In this document: piece after piece, positions 36,007-47,449 of the stretch | Layout: every line of letters starts with the position of its first letter | How positions within the stretch are numbered: the first letter of the stretch is position 1 | Assembly: GCF_041260155.1 (NCBI RefSeq) | Contig: NC_091933.1 | Location: forward strand, 31,365,933-31,429,932 | Source: Ptychodera flava | Lineage: Eukaryota; Hemichordata; Enteropneusta; Ptychoderidae | Direction: 5' to 3' | DNA: 64,000 nucleotides | The notes under the pieces: model-generated | Seen by the model: only the letters and a program-made list of their open reading frames with translations | What the model was told of the DNA's origin: nothing | Database searches by the model: none | Made by a program: the position numbers and the translations under genes

Positions 36007-37503
36007 ACTCCTAAAATAAGGCCCTTTTTGTGGATTCGCCGCTCGCCTGATAGCACATAGCCTTGCTTGTTCGTCGAGGAATAGGGACATATTTTACATT
36101 GAAAAAAGAAAATAATCCCCTGTGAAGTGATGCCATAATTAAATTATGTCAGCAGCCGCCTTCTTCAAGCAGTTGATTCATTGATGCATGGTAGATTCAG
36201 GATCAACCTTTGGCCTTGAGCAAACTTGATAGATTCAAACATAGAGAAAGATAGATAGAGTTGCAACGGGTATTGTTTAAGGCGTGAAGCGGTTACGTAA
36301 CCCATCCATGTTCGCCTCGCCTCAGGTTGCTCTCGCCTCTCTTTTCCGAAGAGTGCCGACCATGAATTCCCGGTAATTTTCGGATTTTCGCCAATTGTTA
36401 AGCGAAAGTATGTTCGGCAAAGTTTGTGTTGTTGTTTTCGTGTGGTACTGAGCAGAATTGACGTGCTGGCGAAAACGGGAGTGTTTTGAGCTTCAGGAAA
36501 GTGAGTTTTACCGTTTTAAAAATTCCTCTCATACTTTTATGAATATATAATGAGTGTGTTTGAACCAAATTTGAAAGTCTTTTATCGATACTGTCTGGTT
36601 TTACACAATGGTTTACGGTCAGTCATACCGTCTTTCACACGTGCGTCAAGGAAGGACATGTTTATGAAACTGCTGGCGTGTTATGTTTTGATTGGCGTGA
36701 AGCAGTGTTTCTGGCCTGAGAGCTCACAAAGTAACTATGGTTGCTACGCGACTGGCAGTACGATGCCATCTCGTCGTATATTTCGCATAATCTCGTGTAA
36801 TATCAACCACAAACAAAGCCTCCAAAAAGTTTAACACCTTCGAAGCTCATTTTAATATGAAAAGCCAATAGTCTACCGAGACGACCATGGAACAAAAGGC
36901 ATGCAGGCGTTACCACTCTGTCTATGATACTCTGTGATTCAAAGTATGCCAGTACCCTGCGATGACGTTTAGTATGTCGACCACGAAGTAGTTCTTCAAA
37001 AATTGGCTATATATTCTGAATGTCTTTGCATATTGGATTTATCATCACATTCTTATGTAAAGGCACGGTGAATATCATAATCGTGCAGATGTTGTTATAC
37101 ATATACCGTATACTTCACACCCATGAAGGATATGGCTTCCATTGTTATGCAAATAGGGACTTTCGCCGACCTAAATATACTTGCACTGCATCTTTTTTGT
37201 AACGTGTACTTTTTGAACAAAGATTTCCGTTCATTTATTGATTTATTTAGCCGGCAAATATGAGGTTTACTTACTTCCTACCGACGCAAGTAACAGAGTC
37301 ATTTATTGGGTTCTACTACGTCACGGAATGTAAATCATGCAATAAATTTAGGGACTAGTCAGTTTCTTCTGCCTTGGGCGATTATTTTTTGCGGACGTCA
37401 AAAATTGGTTAACCCCTTATTCCAACTTTCGAAAAGAGAGTGGTTCCTATTCCAATTTTCGAAAAAAACAGGATGACCCCAGAGACACAGGTAAAACAAA
37501 AAG

Positions 37504-37588
<85 letters not shown>

Positions 37589-38615
37589 TATTTAAACATT
37601 CAATCATGCTGTGTTTGGTGATATTGTTGACATTTCAGTTCAAAGATATGAATTTCAAATTTTCAGTTTTAAAGTTTGAATACAGTATTTGAATGAGCTG
37701 TGAATGTATTTCACACTTTCTATGCATAACCAGATGTCCATAACTGTTGTACATAAATGGGTGTCAATCACTAATATCAAAGAGAGAATATCAGTAAATC
37801 ATAAACTTCACTTGGTAATTAGACTGTTGCCAGTCATTCAATTACTTCTCCTGCGAAGACATAGAGAACCATTTCTTATAACGTTGAAAACATAACAGCA
37901 CAACAAATAAAATGAAAAAACTACCTTTGTTGACTATCATTTTACTCATAAAAACACCTTTACATGAAAACCTGTGACAAAAAGGAAAATAGTTGCACCA
38001 ATGAGAACGAAAAATATCTTGTCATTATTCTCTTCCTAAAATATATGTCACTGTATCAAACGTATTGTGAAATATTAGTGCATGTCGCTTTCTTATACTG
38101 AAATTATAAAAATTGGCTAATATGTGATAAAGATGAAAACTAAACTTTCAAAATACTGGTACAACTTCTTTGATATTTACCAAATGTACATATAAAGTCA
38201 TATTTGTCCAAAGAAGTATCTCTGTCACATTAAACTCCTCTGGCCAATTATCCAGTTTGTGATCTTTTCGTTTCACCGAACTCCTTGTCCAAGATTTTAA
38301 GAATTAAGAGCTTCACGGGAAGTATTTGACATCTGTTCGAATGACGATGAAATTTACACACCGAGTCAGTTATCACATTATAGTTGAATCGTCCCCAACG
38401 GGTATACCCAGTGTCTTACATTTTTCATGCATGGCCGAATGTATGCAAGGTGTCGTTGACACTATTTTCATATTTATGACGAACTCTGTGCAACAATAAA
38501 TCAAGGTAAACAAAAACCCCTCAATAATTGTGCTTCCCTGTAAGCTACTTGGTGACATGATGTGTCAGGACTCTTCGAAATCCGGGCTCGTTTAGTTATA
38601 GGTCAACTTGTCAAA
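36007..38615. other. Intergenic upstream of LRR copy 3
   Basis: No recognised gene. An open frame at 36,550-36,834 (94 codons) lacks any domain. The last ~290 bp (38,330-38,615) resemble the 5' flank of copy 6 and the end of duplication unit A (ATGACGATGAAATTTACACA, TTTTTCATGCATGG), which identifies the conserved proximal promoter of this subfamily. Confidence 0.45.
37506..37586. repeat. (AT)n microsatellite
   Basis: About 80 bp of uninterrupted TA repeat. Confidence 0.97.
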
Positions 38616-39617
38616 ATGGCTGTCACATGGAGTGGTTTGTATCTGATTTTTCTGCTCGCTTTTCAATTCGTGTGTGATGTGCAGTGCGGCAAAGATAAGT
38701 GTATTCCAGCAACGAACGTATCATGCCTTTGTGGTTGTAATTGTCAGATGTGTTATACGCCCTGGCCGGTCAGAAAGCTCTGGGTGGACTGTGCATACAA
38801 GCAAATGACGACTTTGCCAAATGGTATACCTGAGGAAGCAGTCAATCTAAAACTGACCAACAATAGAATTGGTAGACTGAGAGCATCAGAGTTTTCGCAT
38901 TTGAAATATCTTACCCAACTCGACCTCAGCACAAATCTGCTAGATAGCAACGGAATAGATTCCCAAGCATTCGAAGGCCTTGGCTGTGTGGATTTCCTGG
39001 ATTTGAAAGGTAACAGAGCCCTTAAAGTTATTCCAGACGACTGGTTTCGCCCTTTGGTATCACTCTGGAAAATCGACCTACAAAAAGCTCGTGTGCAAAC
39101 AATTTCCGCGAATGCCTTTAGATACAATGTAAAGCTAGTGTATATCTTACTTATGGGAAATGAAATACACAATATTGAGCCGCCGTTATTTCGAAATTTG
39201 CCGTCATTGCAAAAGGTGCTTCTCCAAACAAACCAGCTGAATTCTTTGCCTCCGGACATGTTCAACGGGTCTTTACGTACAAATGAAGTAAATGTGTATA
39301 ACAACAAACTCACCACCATCTCATCCGATACTGGTTTTCAATATATGGAGAACTTGAAACGACTGTCGGTATACCAGAACCCGTTAGACTGTGGCTGTGA
39401 TCTGGTGTGGTTTCGCCAGTGGATTGACACTAGCAACGTCATCGTGAAACCTCAGAATACTACATGTGCATCGGGAGTAAATCTGATGAAGTTCGATCCT
39501 GAGGATTTGCAATGTAAATCCCCCATTGAATTAATATCAGCTCTCTCTGTTGCCGGATTTGTTCTGCTTTGGACGATAGTTGTGCTCGCTTATTTAAACA
39601 GATGGTGGATAAGGTGA
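38616..39617 (+). CDS. LRR transmembrane protein, array copy 3
   Basis: A 333-residue protein from the ATG at 38,616 (MAVTWSGLYLIFLLAFQFVC), chosen over the in-frame ATG at 38,562 because it directly begins the signal peptide. LRRNT CX7CX3CXCX2CX12C, seven LRRs, LRRCT with NPLDCGCDLVWFRQW, TM helix about LSVAGFVLLWTIVVLAYL, then NRWWIR. The TGA stop is embedded in AG|GTGAGT. This copy is closest to the frameshifted copy 6 in both coding and 5' flanking sequence, forming a subfamily that lacks the upstream CACGTG. Confidence 0.87.
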   Translation: MAVTWSGLYLIFLLAFQFVCDVQCGKDKCIPATNVSCLCGCNCQMCYTPWPVRKLWVDCAYKQMTTLPNGIPEEAVNLKLTNNRIGRLRASEFSHLKYLTQLDLSTNLLDSNGIDSQAFEGLGCVDFLDLKGNRALKVIPDDWFRPLVSLWKIDLQKARVQTISANAFRYNVKLVYILLMGNEIHNIEPPLFRNLPSLQKVLLQTNQLNSLPPDMFNGSLRTNEVNVYNNKLTTISSDTGFQYMENLKRLSVYQNPLDCGCDLVWFRQWIDTSNVIVKPQNTTCASGVNLMKFDPEDLQCKSPIELISALSVAGFVLLWTIVVLAYLNRWWIR

Positions 39618-39619
39618 GT
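39611..39619 (+). other. 5' splice donor overlapping the stop, LRR copy 3
   Basis: AAG|GTGAGT, exon end at 39,613 in phase 2, identical in position and phase to the other copies. Confidence 0.7.
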
Positions 39620-40457
39620 CTTAATATTTTGGTGATTGGTCAGTAACGACCCACCTACGTCCTATGAAAGGAAGGAAAAAATGGGAACGAATCAAAATAT
39701 CCTAGTGATAAATAATTATAACAAAAATAATTTGAAAGAGTCTCTAGGAGTAAAGTCGATATGGTAATTAATTTAAATAGAAGTGCCAAGGAAAGTATTT
39801 TCGTAAAACAACTCTCCCCATTAAGTGCTTTGGACATTGCGAACGTTTATTTACCTCAGTAAACCTCCGACAGATTCCCCTTTTACGTTATTTGATCATA
39901 GCAGTTATAAACCAACACTGTAACACATAGGGAATCAAACATGTGTTATACTGACTATCAGTTGATACGAAGGAACCAATACAACCACTTTATTCAAAGT
40001 AATAGAAAACATTTTCCTCACATTCCTGGCCCCTGGGAGTGTGGGATCGATTGGATGAAAAACAACCTTTCGTTGCACGTGTAAAATATCATCCAATAGC
40101 ATGATGAGTAACACACTGACCTGAACTACAAAGTAAGCGGGTCAGAGTACTGGGACAGACTACAGCGTTGTCGCCATTTTGGATAATGTTGTACTTCACT
40201 GGTGACAGACTAACAAAAAACGGCCAAATTTTTACAAATAACTGGTGAACATAGGCCACTCGGAACATACAGGTAATTATTTTTGCTGGACATCTCGTCC
40301 GTAGCAGAAGTTGAAGTATCGGCAGTGGAACTCGCAACGGGGTTCGCTTTAGTGAAACGGAATACTAGATGACCTCGAAGTAGGATAATCACTGATACAG
40401 CTAAACATTCAATTTTTCCAGTGTGAATTTAACGCATCTTGCGGTCATGTGAGAAAA

Positions 40458-40604
40458 AGAATCTCACACACCAAGGACATGGGATCAGATTTCTCACACT
40501 CGTTGGGGATATTTTGTCTCACACTCGCCTGAGGCTTGTGTGAGACAAAATATCCCTAACTCGTTTGAGAAATCTGATCCCAGGTCCTTGGGGTGTGAAA
40601 TTCT
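40458..40604. mobile_element. Hairpin MITE
   Basis: Arms of about 67 bp, inverted around TCGCCTGAGGCTT near 40,525-40,537. Both carry GGATATTTTGTCTCACAC or its complement and GGGATCAGATTTCTCA. Few mismatches, no coding capacity; the palindrome is seen directly. Confidence 0.82.
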
Positions 40605-41300
40605 ATCACTGCATGAAAACCCAATAATTCAGATAAATTCACATTAATGAGTTGCCTGTATTATAGTATAATACACGTGAATTCACATGAATCCACATGA
40701 ATACAGGCTTGCTGAATACACAAAATGGATTCTTGACTGTATTCATCTGTATATGCACTCTTCAGCTAAAATACAGGCAATAATCCATGTTAATACAGTA
40801 AGTATTAAAGGGTTTTTATGCAGTGTATTATTTTCAAAATGCGGAACATGTTGTACACTTTTAAGTAAATATGTCATTGTTGATATAAGCCTTTGTAAGA
40901 AGTGACTTCCCTGTACACTGAAATGTGGAACATGATATACAGTAACTGTTGAAAGCTTTATAATATCAACCACAAAATCCACAGATTGTCGCATGTGTGA
41001 TAATATTAATCTGATTAATCTTATTCAATAAAGGAGCAACTTTATTTTCATAAAGATACATTAAAACACAAAGTGAAAAATCAATGCATTCGTTAGATAA
41101 GGAGAAGTAGATATTGCTTGTGAGCTGTATCTACAATCAGATCAATGACAAATTATGGATGGCGTGAAATGTCTCCAATGCTTCATGATAAAGTGAAGGG
41201 TTTTTAATAGATGGTCTTGCTATGTCTATGTAATCTGCACATCTATAGGATATCTTAATTTGAATCATGATGTACAATTCAAAACTAAATTAATTCTTTT

Positions 41301-41426
41301 ACAATTTGCTTATAGCAAAGTTTCTAATCTGATATAAATGAATTTTGCTTCAGTCTAGCCTCAACAATTTGCTTATAGCAAAGTTTCTAATCTGATATAA
41401 ATGAATTTTGCTTCAGTCTAGCCACA
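41301..41426 (+). repeat. 63-bp direct tandem duplication
   Basis: Two adjacent copies of a 63-bp unit starting ACAATTTGCTTATAGCAAAG (41,301-41,363 and 41,364-41,426) differ at about two or three positions, all near the right end of the unit. A recent slippage or unequal-crossover event. Confidence 0.92.
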
Positions 41427-41428
41427 AT

Positions 41429-41660
41429 GACGTGCAACTTTGTCTTTCGGCTTGCCTCACCATACAATCCTGAAAACGTAAAGTTTGGTATCATGTGCCA
41501 AATCAAGCATTTAGCATGTGACCAAGGTTGAAATTACGTATATCGGGTACTTTGTGTTTGTATAATAAGTCTGCTAAGTTATAAGCAGGACTACAGCTTC
41601 GTTAACCCCTATCGCGGTATTATGCGCCGCCATGAAGCATTTGAAGGGTAAAGCTACCAA
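41429..41660 (+). pseudogene. Relic 5' flank of an LRR array copy, body missing
   Basis: This block is homologous to the DNA directly upstream of copies 4, 5 and 7: ACGTGCAA.TTTGTCTTTCGG, then CATGTGCCAAA, TTACGTA..., then AAGCAGGACTACAGCTTCGT and GCGCCGCCATGA around the expected start codon near 41,631. After a few codons (ATGAAGCATTTGAAGGG) the similarity ends and no LRR sequence follows. It appears to be the promoter and start of a lost gene copy. Confidence 0.6.
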
Positions 41661-44600
41661 AGGGAGCCGTCATTATTTACGGCCTGGGGGGAGGTCGGAG
41701 GAATTTCATCGAAAACCCCGAAATTTCGAGTAACCCCCTTCCAACCATGATGAATTTTAGAAACCCCTTCTGTAACTCAGAAATTTCGATGATTTAGAAA
41801 GGTGAAACACTAATATAAGTATTTGTAAGATTTAAAAAATACAGCAATAGTGAAGACCTTTCAAATACTGATTTAGTACCCTGCTAGATTATCATCAGTT
41901 CTCTTATGACGGTTGAAAAAGGTGAAACCAACAAAATAAAATTCATAATGACAACAAAATACAGATATAAAAGCTCAAGCTATAACCAATCTCCAACAAT
42001 ATAGTATTGTTTAATTTGAATGGGTACCATGACAGGGTTTTCACTGGGATATCTAGCTGGGAAGAGTTTGAAAGTACAGGAGAGAACACACCAGAGGCTG
42101 AGAGGGAAGTGTCAGAGGGGCTTTCCCTACCTTGCAACGGAAATTTTGAAAAATTGATATGTTCAATGGTGCAGTCTGATGCAATGTGAGAGGTCTTTTT
42201 AATTTTTTTTACTGAGTAAAACTGTTAGAACACCCAAAGGGGAAGAGCACGAGAGGGGAATCCCGCTCGTGTTGAAAATTTTGAGAAATTGATGTGTGTG
42301 ATGGTGCAATCTGAAAGGCCTTCCAATTTATTTTGTACTAGGTAAAATATATATTGTTTTGAAAATGACATTGAAAACGAATATTTTTATTACATATTTC
42401 GCATGATCAGTCAGCAATGAAACAATGAAAATACATTCTGTTATAAAAGTTTTCAGTTTGCCAGAGATTGAGTACCAAATCTGCACTGGGTTTTTCAACG
42501 AGTATTGGATAAAGCGATTATTTGGTGATTTTCTGGGAGGTAAAATGATCAATGTTGAGATTATTCAGTCACATTACAAGAAGTGCAACTTTGCGGAGAA
42601 AATCCAAATTAAAATGTTACAATAACCAATTAAAAGGTTTCCATACTTTAGCAACACTGGATGGAACTCTTACATCATGTGAGAACTTGTCGACACAAAA
42701 ACACTTGATCTGCTGTACATCGATGACACTAAAATCTTAATAGATGCACTGAGAAAAGTGCTTCATCTAAAGTTCTCTGCAAATCATTGTGCTCTGCCTA
42801 TCGCAGAAAAAAATGTTCATGACAGTTTATCGACGACCGTACTCTTTATGGCATTGCGTAATCATTGCAAGTGTACTTCAGCACATTATATAACATAGGA
42901 AAACGAAATTGTGGCCCTCAGTTAGCACCACCGAAACGACGACGTATGTCAGCCTGATAACATGTCGTACAGCGAGTTCTTTATTTCCTCATTAAAGTAA
43001 CAGTAGAGCAATACTATTTTAAAATTAACACTGACAAAGTACAAAATGCCATGGTTTATATAATTCTTTAGCAGTATACTTCCTTAAATACTGAATAAAA
43101 CGAAGACAGCGTTTTCTCTCGAATGCGGAACGTCAGAATGTCTTTCATAAGTGCTTTATAACAGAGCGATTGAGTGTGTATAAATAGTTCATTGTGTTTG
43201 TACTGTTTCCAAATCCGTGGTATATATTTATTTAAATGAGAAATCAGAATGGGAAACCAATCTATAGGTCACACTTTATGCTTTTCATGTAAACCAATTT
43301 CGACTGGGTATGATCATAGGAATTCTGACAATGAACAAGTTGTTAAGTAACAAGGCTTGGTTAATCTCTTCTAAAAAGCACATACTTTCATTATAGCATC
43401 TCCCTTGTGTAAAGATTGAATGAAATTAGGCCAAACATGTTTGAGTAATGGGGCTGTACAAGAAATGTTTCCGTATAAAATGGCTGCCTAGCTGAACAAA
43501 AGTCTGCATTATGAAACATAATTGAGGTCATGTTCACTCTACCGCATACATTGGTACATGTATGCAAAAAATTCCACCCTCCCCATTCTGTTCTCAGCTC
43601 CAGGGAAATTACTATAGCTTGACCTCTCCCCATCACAAAAGCTTGCCATTGTTCAATATCCCGACTAAAATCGTTCTTTACTCTTCCATTATCACATGCA
43701 TTTGCTGTCCCCGTAAATCCCGAAAGAGAAAAAATTTACTCCCTCCCCTCCCCACCTGCTAGCTAGTCTTTCCCTGAGATTCGCGTTTAGCCAAAACAGA
43801 TATTAACTCGTCCACTGATATGATAAAATATTGTCCACACGCAGTTTTCGGGCCTCTTGCTTTGAGTAAAATGCATCTGCCGATAGAATGTTTCATAAAC
43901 CTTTGCGTGCGGCTGGCCTTGTTTGCTGCTCCAGCCATAGAGCTATCAAGAAGTTACTGCGTGATTGCGTATTAATAGACCCACACTGTAGCTAGGAAGC
44001 CCCACTTACCTGTAGACGATTACGCCGACCGTGACAGAAGCTTGAACAACAGACGCGGTGAATTAAGCCAAGCGACTAGTGTGTTGGTATATCGGTTTCC
44101 TCTGAAAGCACCGGTAGATCAACTCTTCAGTATAGTTATTTTTTGTTTTCTTAAATGTTAAGGGTGTCACCTTATTGCACGAATATTAAATGCCGAGTAA
44201 TTAGCTGCCATTTTACCCCATCAAACACTGTGTCGGAAATGTTTGATATTCATCGTAGATGTTCAAAAAAGTATGGCGGATTATGAATTTGTGAAGTTAC
44301 CATACGAATTTATTAAAAGGCGCATGCTCGTTGCTACAGGTATAGGACTTCCATAGCATAGGTAGTGCAACATCAGTGCATTCTATTTTCACATAAGAGT
44401 CAGTACCAGAAGTCGCTTGGAAAAATACTTTCAAAAGGTGGTGAGACCAAGGTTATATGCGAAGATATTTCTTTCTTTACTAACGCCAGAATCTGTGAAA
44501 AATATTGATTTTTCTCATTGTTATTGGTAAATAACGGATCCCTGTGATGCAAACCACTTGTTAATTCAAACTCTGAAATTCATGAATGAAGAAGTATTTT

Positions 44601-45231
44601 CGAATATTACGCTGAAAGAGAATGACAATGTTTCAGTCTCAATTACCTCCCTGCTTCTTTCAAGGCTGAAGATTTTCATAAAGCACCATTAGCTGGAAAT
44701 CAAATCGAATCAAAGTGGAGTAATCATTTCTATGCGACATGTCTTACTATTGGGGATTTAAATTCAACTTCATCTTTGCGCGGGCTGATAACATGTCCAA
44801 CGTCTCAAAAGTAGTAATAGAACAGCATTTTATATATGTTTCTTAAATGCAGCGTGGAGTACAACAAATCGTAGTTTGGGAGAAACCTTATATTGTACAA
44901 CAATTGCAACCATGAAAAAATTGTTAAATAGGGAAACTAAGTATGATTTGAAAGTCTTACTTCACCGATAAAATCATGGCCATTTCTCAAAATATTGATG
45001 AGAACAATAACGTTCTTGCATCTTCTTGTACGTGGTACCTACAACGTTAATACCTTACAATAAAGAATATTACAATAGTCTCCCATCACTGAGCGAACTC
45101 CTCACGACAGAGATTGGCAAATACTAAGCGGTTTGTATTGAAATAGAAATCTAAAATGTATGTTTGATATATTCTTCATCACCTTCTGCATCCTCCTTGT
45201 CTGCAAGCCCGCTATAAAGTCCATTATGTCA

Positions 45232-45575
45232 TACCAGTATATTGATGGCGCAAACACAGCGATCTGATTGGTCGAGACGCGAAAAGAACCGTGATATATC
45301 GGCGATATACCACGGCTAGCATACGCGCGAGCAAAAATTATTAAATTATTAATTTATTTTTGCTTGAGCAAAATTCCGTTTTTACGGTCCATGCCAGAAT
45401 ATCAATATACTGTTATGTTTAAATAGCAATAAATCACACCCAGCGACGGTAAACCACGAGTTTTTGACCAGTTCACGACATATATGCACGGGCGATAGCG
45501 AGTGCATATATGGAGTGAACTGGTCAAAATCGAGTGGTATACCGTCGCTGGGTGTGCTTTATTGCTTAAACATCT
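45232..45575. mobile_element. Composite palindromic element in unit A
   Basis: Two adjacent inverted structures. The first is bounded by CAGTATATTGAT near 45,237 and its exact inverse near 45,401. The second (45,418-45,570) is a long hairpin whose arms contain AATCACACCCAGCGACGG and its inverse, plus TTTTGACCAGTTCAC, with centre GGGCGATAGCG. The third, older duplication unit lacks about 790 bp here (between homologous points near 44,870 and 45,655), so this is probably an insertion into the A/B ancestor. Confidence 0.7.
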
Positions 45576-46353
45576 AATAGGGAGGGCCCTTTCAAAGGCG
45601 CTGGTATATACACTCGATTTGGGTCCAATGCATTCCATTAAGCACGCTCCTAGTTTTAGAGGCCGCCTATCGCAACCCGATCTCATGTATACCCTGGATG
45701 TTAGTTGTGGATGAATTTTTCTCAGCTATCCTGTCGAGGTAGAAATATCAATCACACAACAAGAATTCAATACATCCATACTCTCCAATGAAAGCCTTAT
45801 CCGGAATGGATAAAAAATGAATGTGTGACGTTCTCGAGCAAAATATCCTTTTTAAATGCGTTTTGCTAGCTTTCTATACACAGTGCAAAGTCCCTAGCTT
45901 TCCATCGACGGTGCAAAATCCCCGTTTATATCGACAGTACAAAGTCCCTGTTAATTTTTCTACGTGCAGAGACGTTATGGTTTATTAGTGATCTTTAATG
46001 CAGACTATTTCGACGTCTAATGTCGCATTTTTCGTAACCATTTCTATTGGTAAAAACAAGGCTCATTCGAATTTCAGCCCACCCTTCAGTTCAATTTTTC
46101 TACGACACTGAGTAGTACGGCGCACAATAGCCACGGTTTTTATAACCATGTATCTAACAAGCATTTGTGTGTACCTATTCGCCTGACGATATCATAATTT
46201 CGCTTGATGAAAGTGACAGGCTGGTGCAGGGAATTTACGTGAATTCAATAGGTTACTGAACTTTGCTATAGTTTGGCCTTGATGGCGTGCTAATTTGTCT
46301 TTCGGGTTGCCCCACCCCCCCCCCCACACTCATAAAAGCGTAAAATAAGGTGT

Positions 46354-46359
46354 CACGTG
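46354..46359. promoter_or_regulatory. CACGTG E-box upstream of LRR copy 4
   Basis: CACGTG 128 bp before the pseudogene start; aligned with that of copy 7. Confidence 0.3.
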
Positions 46360-46486
46360 CGAAAGAATCTTTTAGCATGTAACCTAAGGTGAATTACATA
46401 CTTTGCGTTGGTACGTTGAAAGTCTGATGAGTTGCAAGCAGAACTACAGCTTCGTTAGCACCTATCAAACAGTTTTGCTCTCCACA

Positions 46487-47449
46487 ATGAAGCAATCCAA
46501 AAGCAAAGACACCCTATTATAGGCCTTTTCGTTTGTAGTTTCTGTGTTCCTGCAACAAATGTGTCCTGTCCCGACGTGTATATCTACCGGTACTGTGATC
46601 TGCCATGGCCAATTAAACGGCTGAGAGTCAGCTGCGACTCCAAGAATTTGAACAATGTGCCCCACGATATACCATGCACTGGAAGCAGCATCTCTCAATC
46701 CTGCCAAGAATAATATCGGAATGTTAAGAAGATCCGGAGAGATTTCATATTTGAAGCATCTTTATCGACTTGATTTGAGTTGTAACCTGCTGGATAGCAA
46801 CAACATTCATCCTAGAATGTTTGATGGTCTTTTAGAGTTAAATAAAATACAATTCAATACAATTCTAACGATGGTTCCGTACCTTAAAAAATCCGTGGAA
46901 AGTAGATCTGGAAAAAGCTCACGTGGAAACAATTTTAGAAGACGCCTTTAGATTTAAATCGAAGTTACGATTCATAGTACTTCGTGATAATCAAAACAAA
47001 ACTATTTAACCAGGCTTGTTTCGAAATTTGCTGTCACTTGAGAAATTCCTGCTCCAAACAAACCAGCTGAAGTATCTACCTCCCGATATGTTCAATGGAT
47101 CAGTGAACAATGACGAACTTAATGTGTATAACAACAAACTCACCACAATCTCTTCCGATACTGGACTTCAATATATTGAAAACTTGAAACGACTGTCGGT
47201 GTACCAGAATCCGTTAGACTGTGGTTGTGATCTGGTCTGGTTTAACCAGTGGATTGGCACTAATGACGTCATCGTGAAACCTGAGAAGACGTGTGCACAT
47301 GTGCATCGGGAGTAAATCTGATAAAGAACAAACCTGATAATCTGCAATGTGTTTTCCTGTTGCCATGGTGACTGCTTTGGCAACAATGGTGTTCTTCATC
47401 TTATGTTAATTAATTAAGTCCTTGTGACTAACAGGTGGAGGATCTGGTG
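46487..47449 (+). pseudogene. LRR transmembrane protein pseudogene, array copy 4
   Basis: Alignable with copy 7 from the ATG to the terminal splice donor, but broken: an in-frame TAG soon after the start, loss of about 24 bp at the end of the signal peptide, an early frame change near the first LRR, stops in the central LRRs (for example around 47,008), and altered LRRCT (the GCA TCG GGA region is frame-shifted). Pieces such as LKHLYRLDLSCNLLDSNNIH and DLVWFNQW remain clear. The exon end CTG|GTGAGT is still intact at 47,447. The same lesions occur in copy 5, so inactivation preceded the tandem duplication. Remaining fragments could serve as gene-conversion donors, which is only a possibility. 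Confidence 0.85.

Larger units (their letters stand above)
39620..41428. other. Intergenic after LRR copy 3
   Basis: No gene recognised. Contains a hairpin MITE (40,458-40,604), a block at 40,836-40,950 homologous to 55,918-56,050 (ATGCGGAACATG...GTAAATA...ACTTCCCTGTA) and a 63-bp tandem duplication at 41,301-41,426. Confidence 0.45.
41661..46486. other. Duplicated intergenic DNA upstream of LRR copy 4
   Basis: No gene recognised. From 42,175 this is the first copy of the ~5.65-kb tandem duplication and includes the composite palindrome at 45,232-45,575. Short frames here recur identically in the second copy because the DNA is duplicated, not because they are coding. Confidence 0.5.

Noticed and set aside
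38753-39319. 188-codon minus-strand frame opposite LRR copy 3, repeated opposite copy 6 (53,732-54,298), with a shorter relative opposite copy 1
   Set aside because: Antisense shadow of the conserved LRR coding sequence; its conservation follows from the sense strand and it has no sensible domain.
43562-43762. Small frames identical in units A and B (for example 43,562/49,252, 45,402/51,066, 45,502/51,166)
   Set aside because: Identity reflects the recent DNA duplication; no coding features, and unit C does not preserve the frames.
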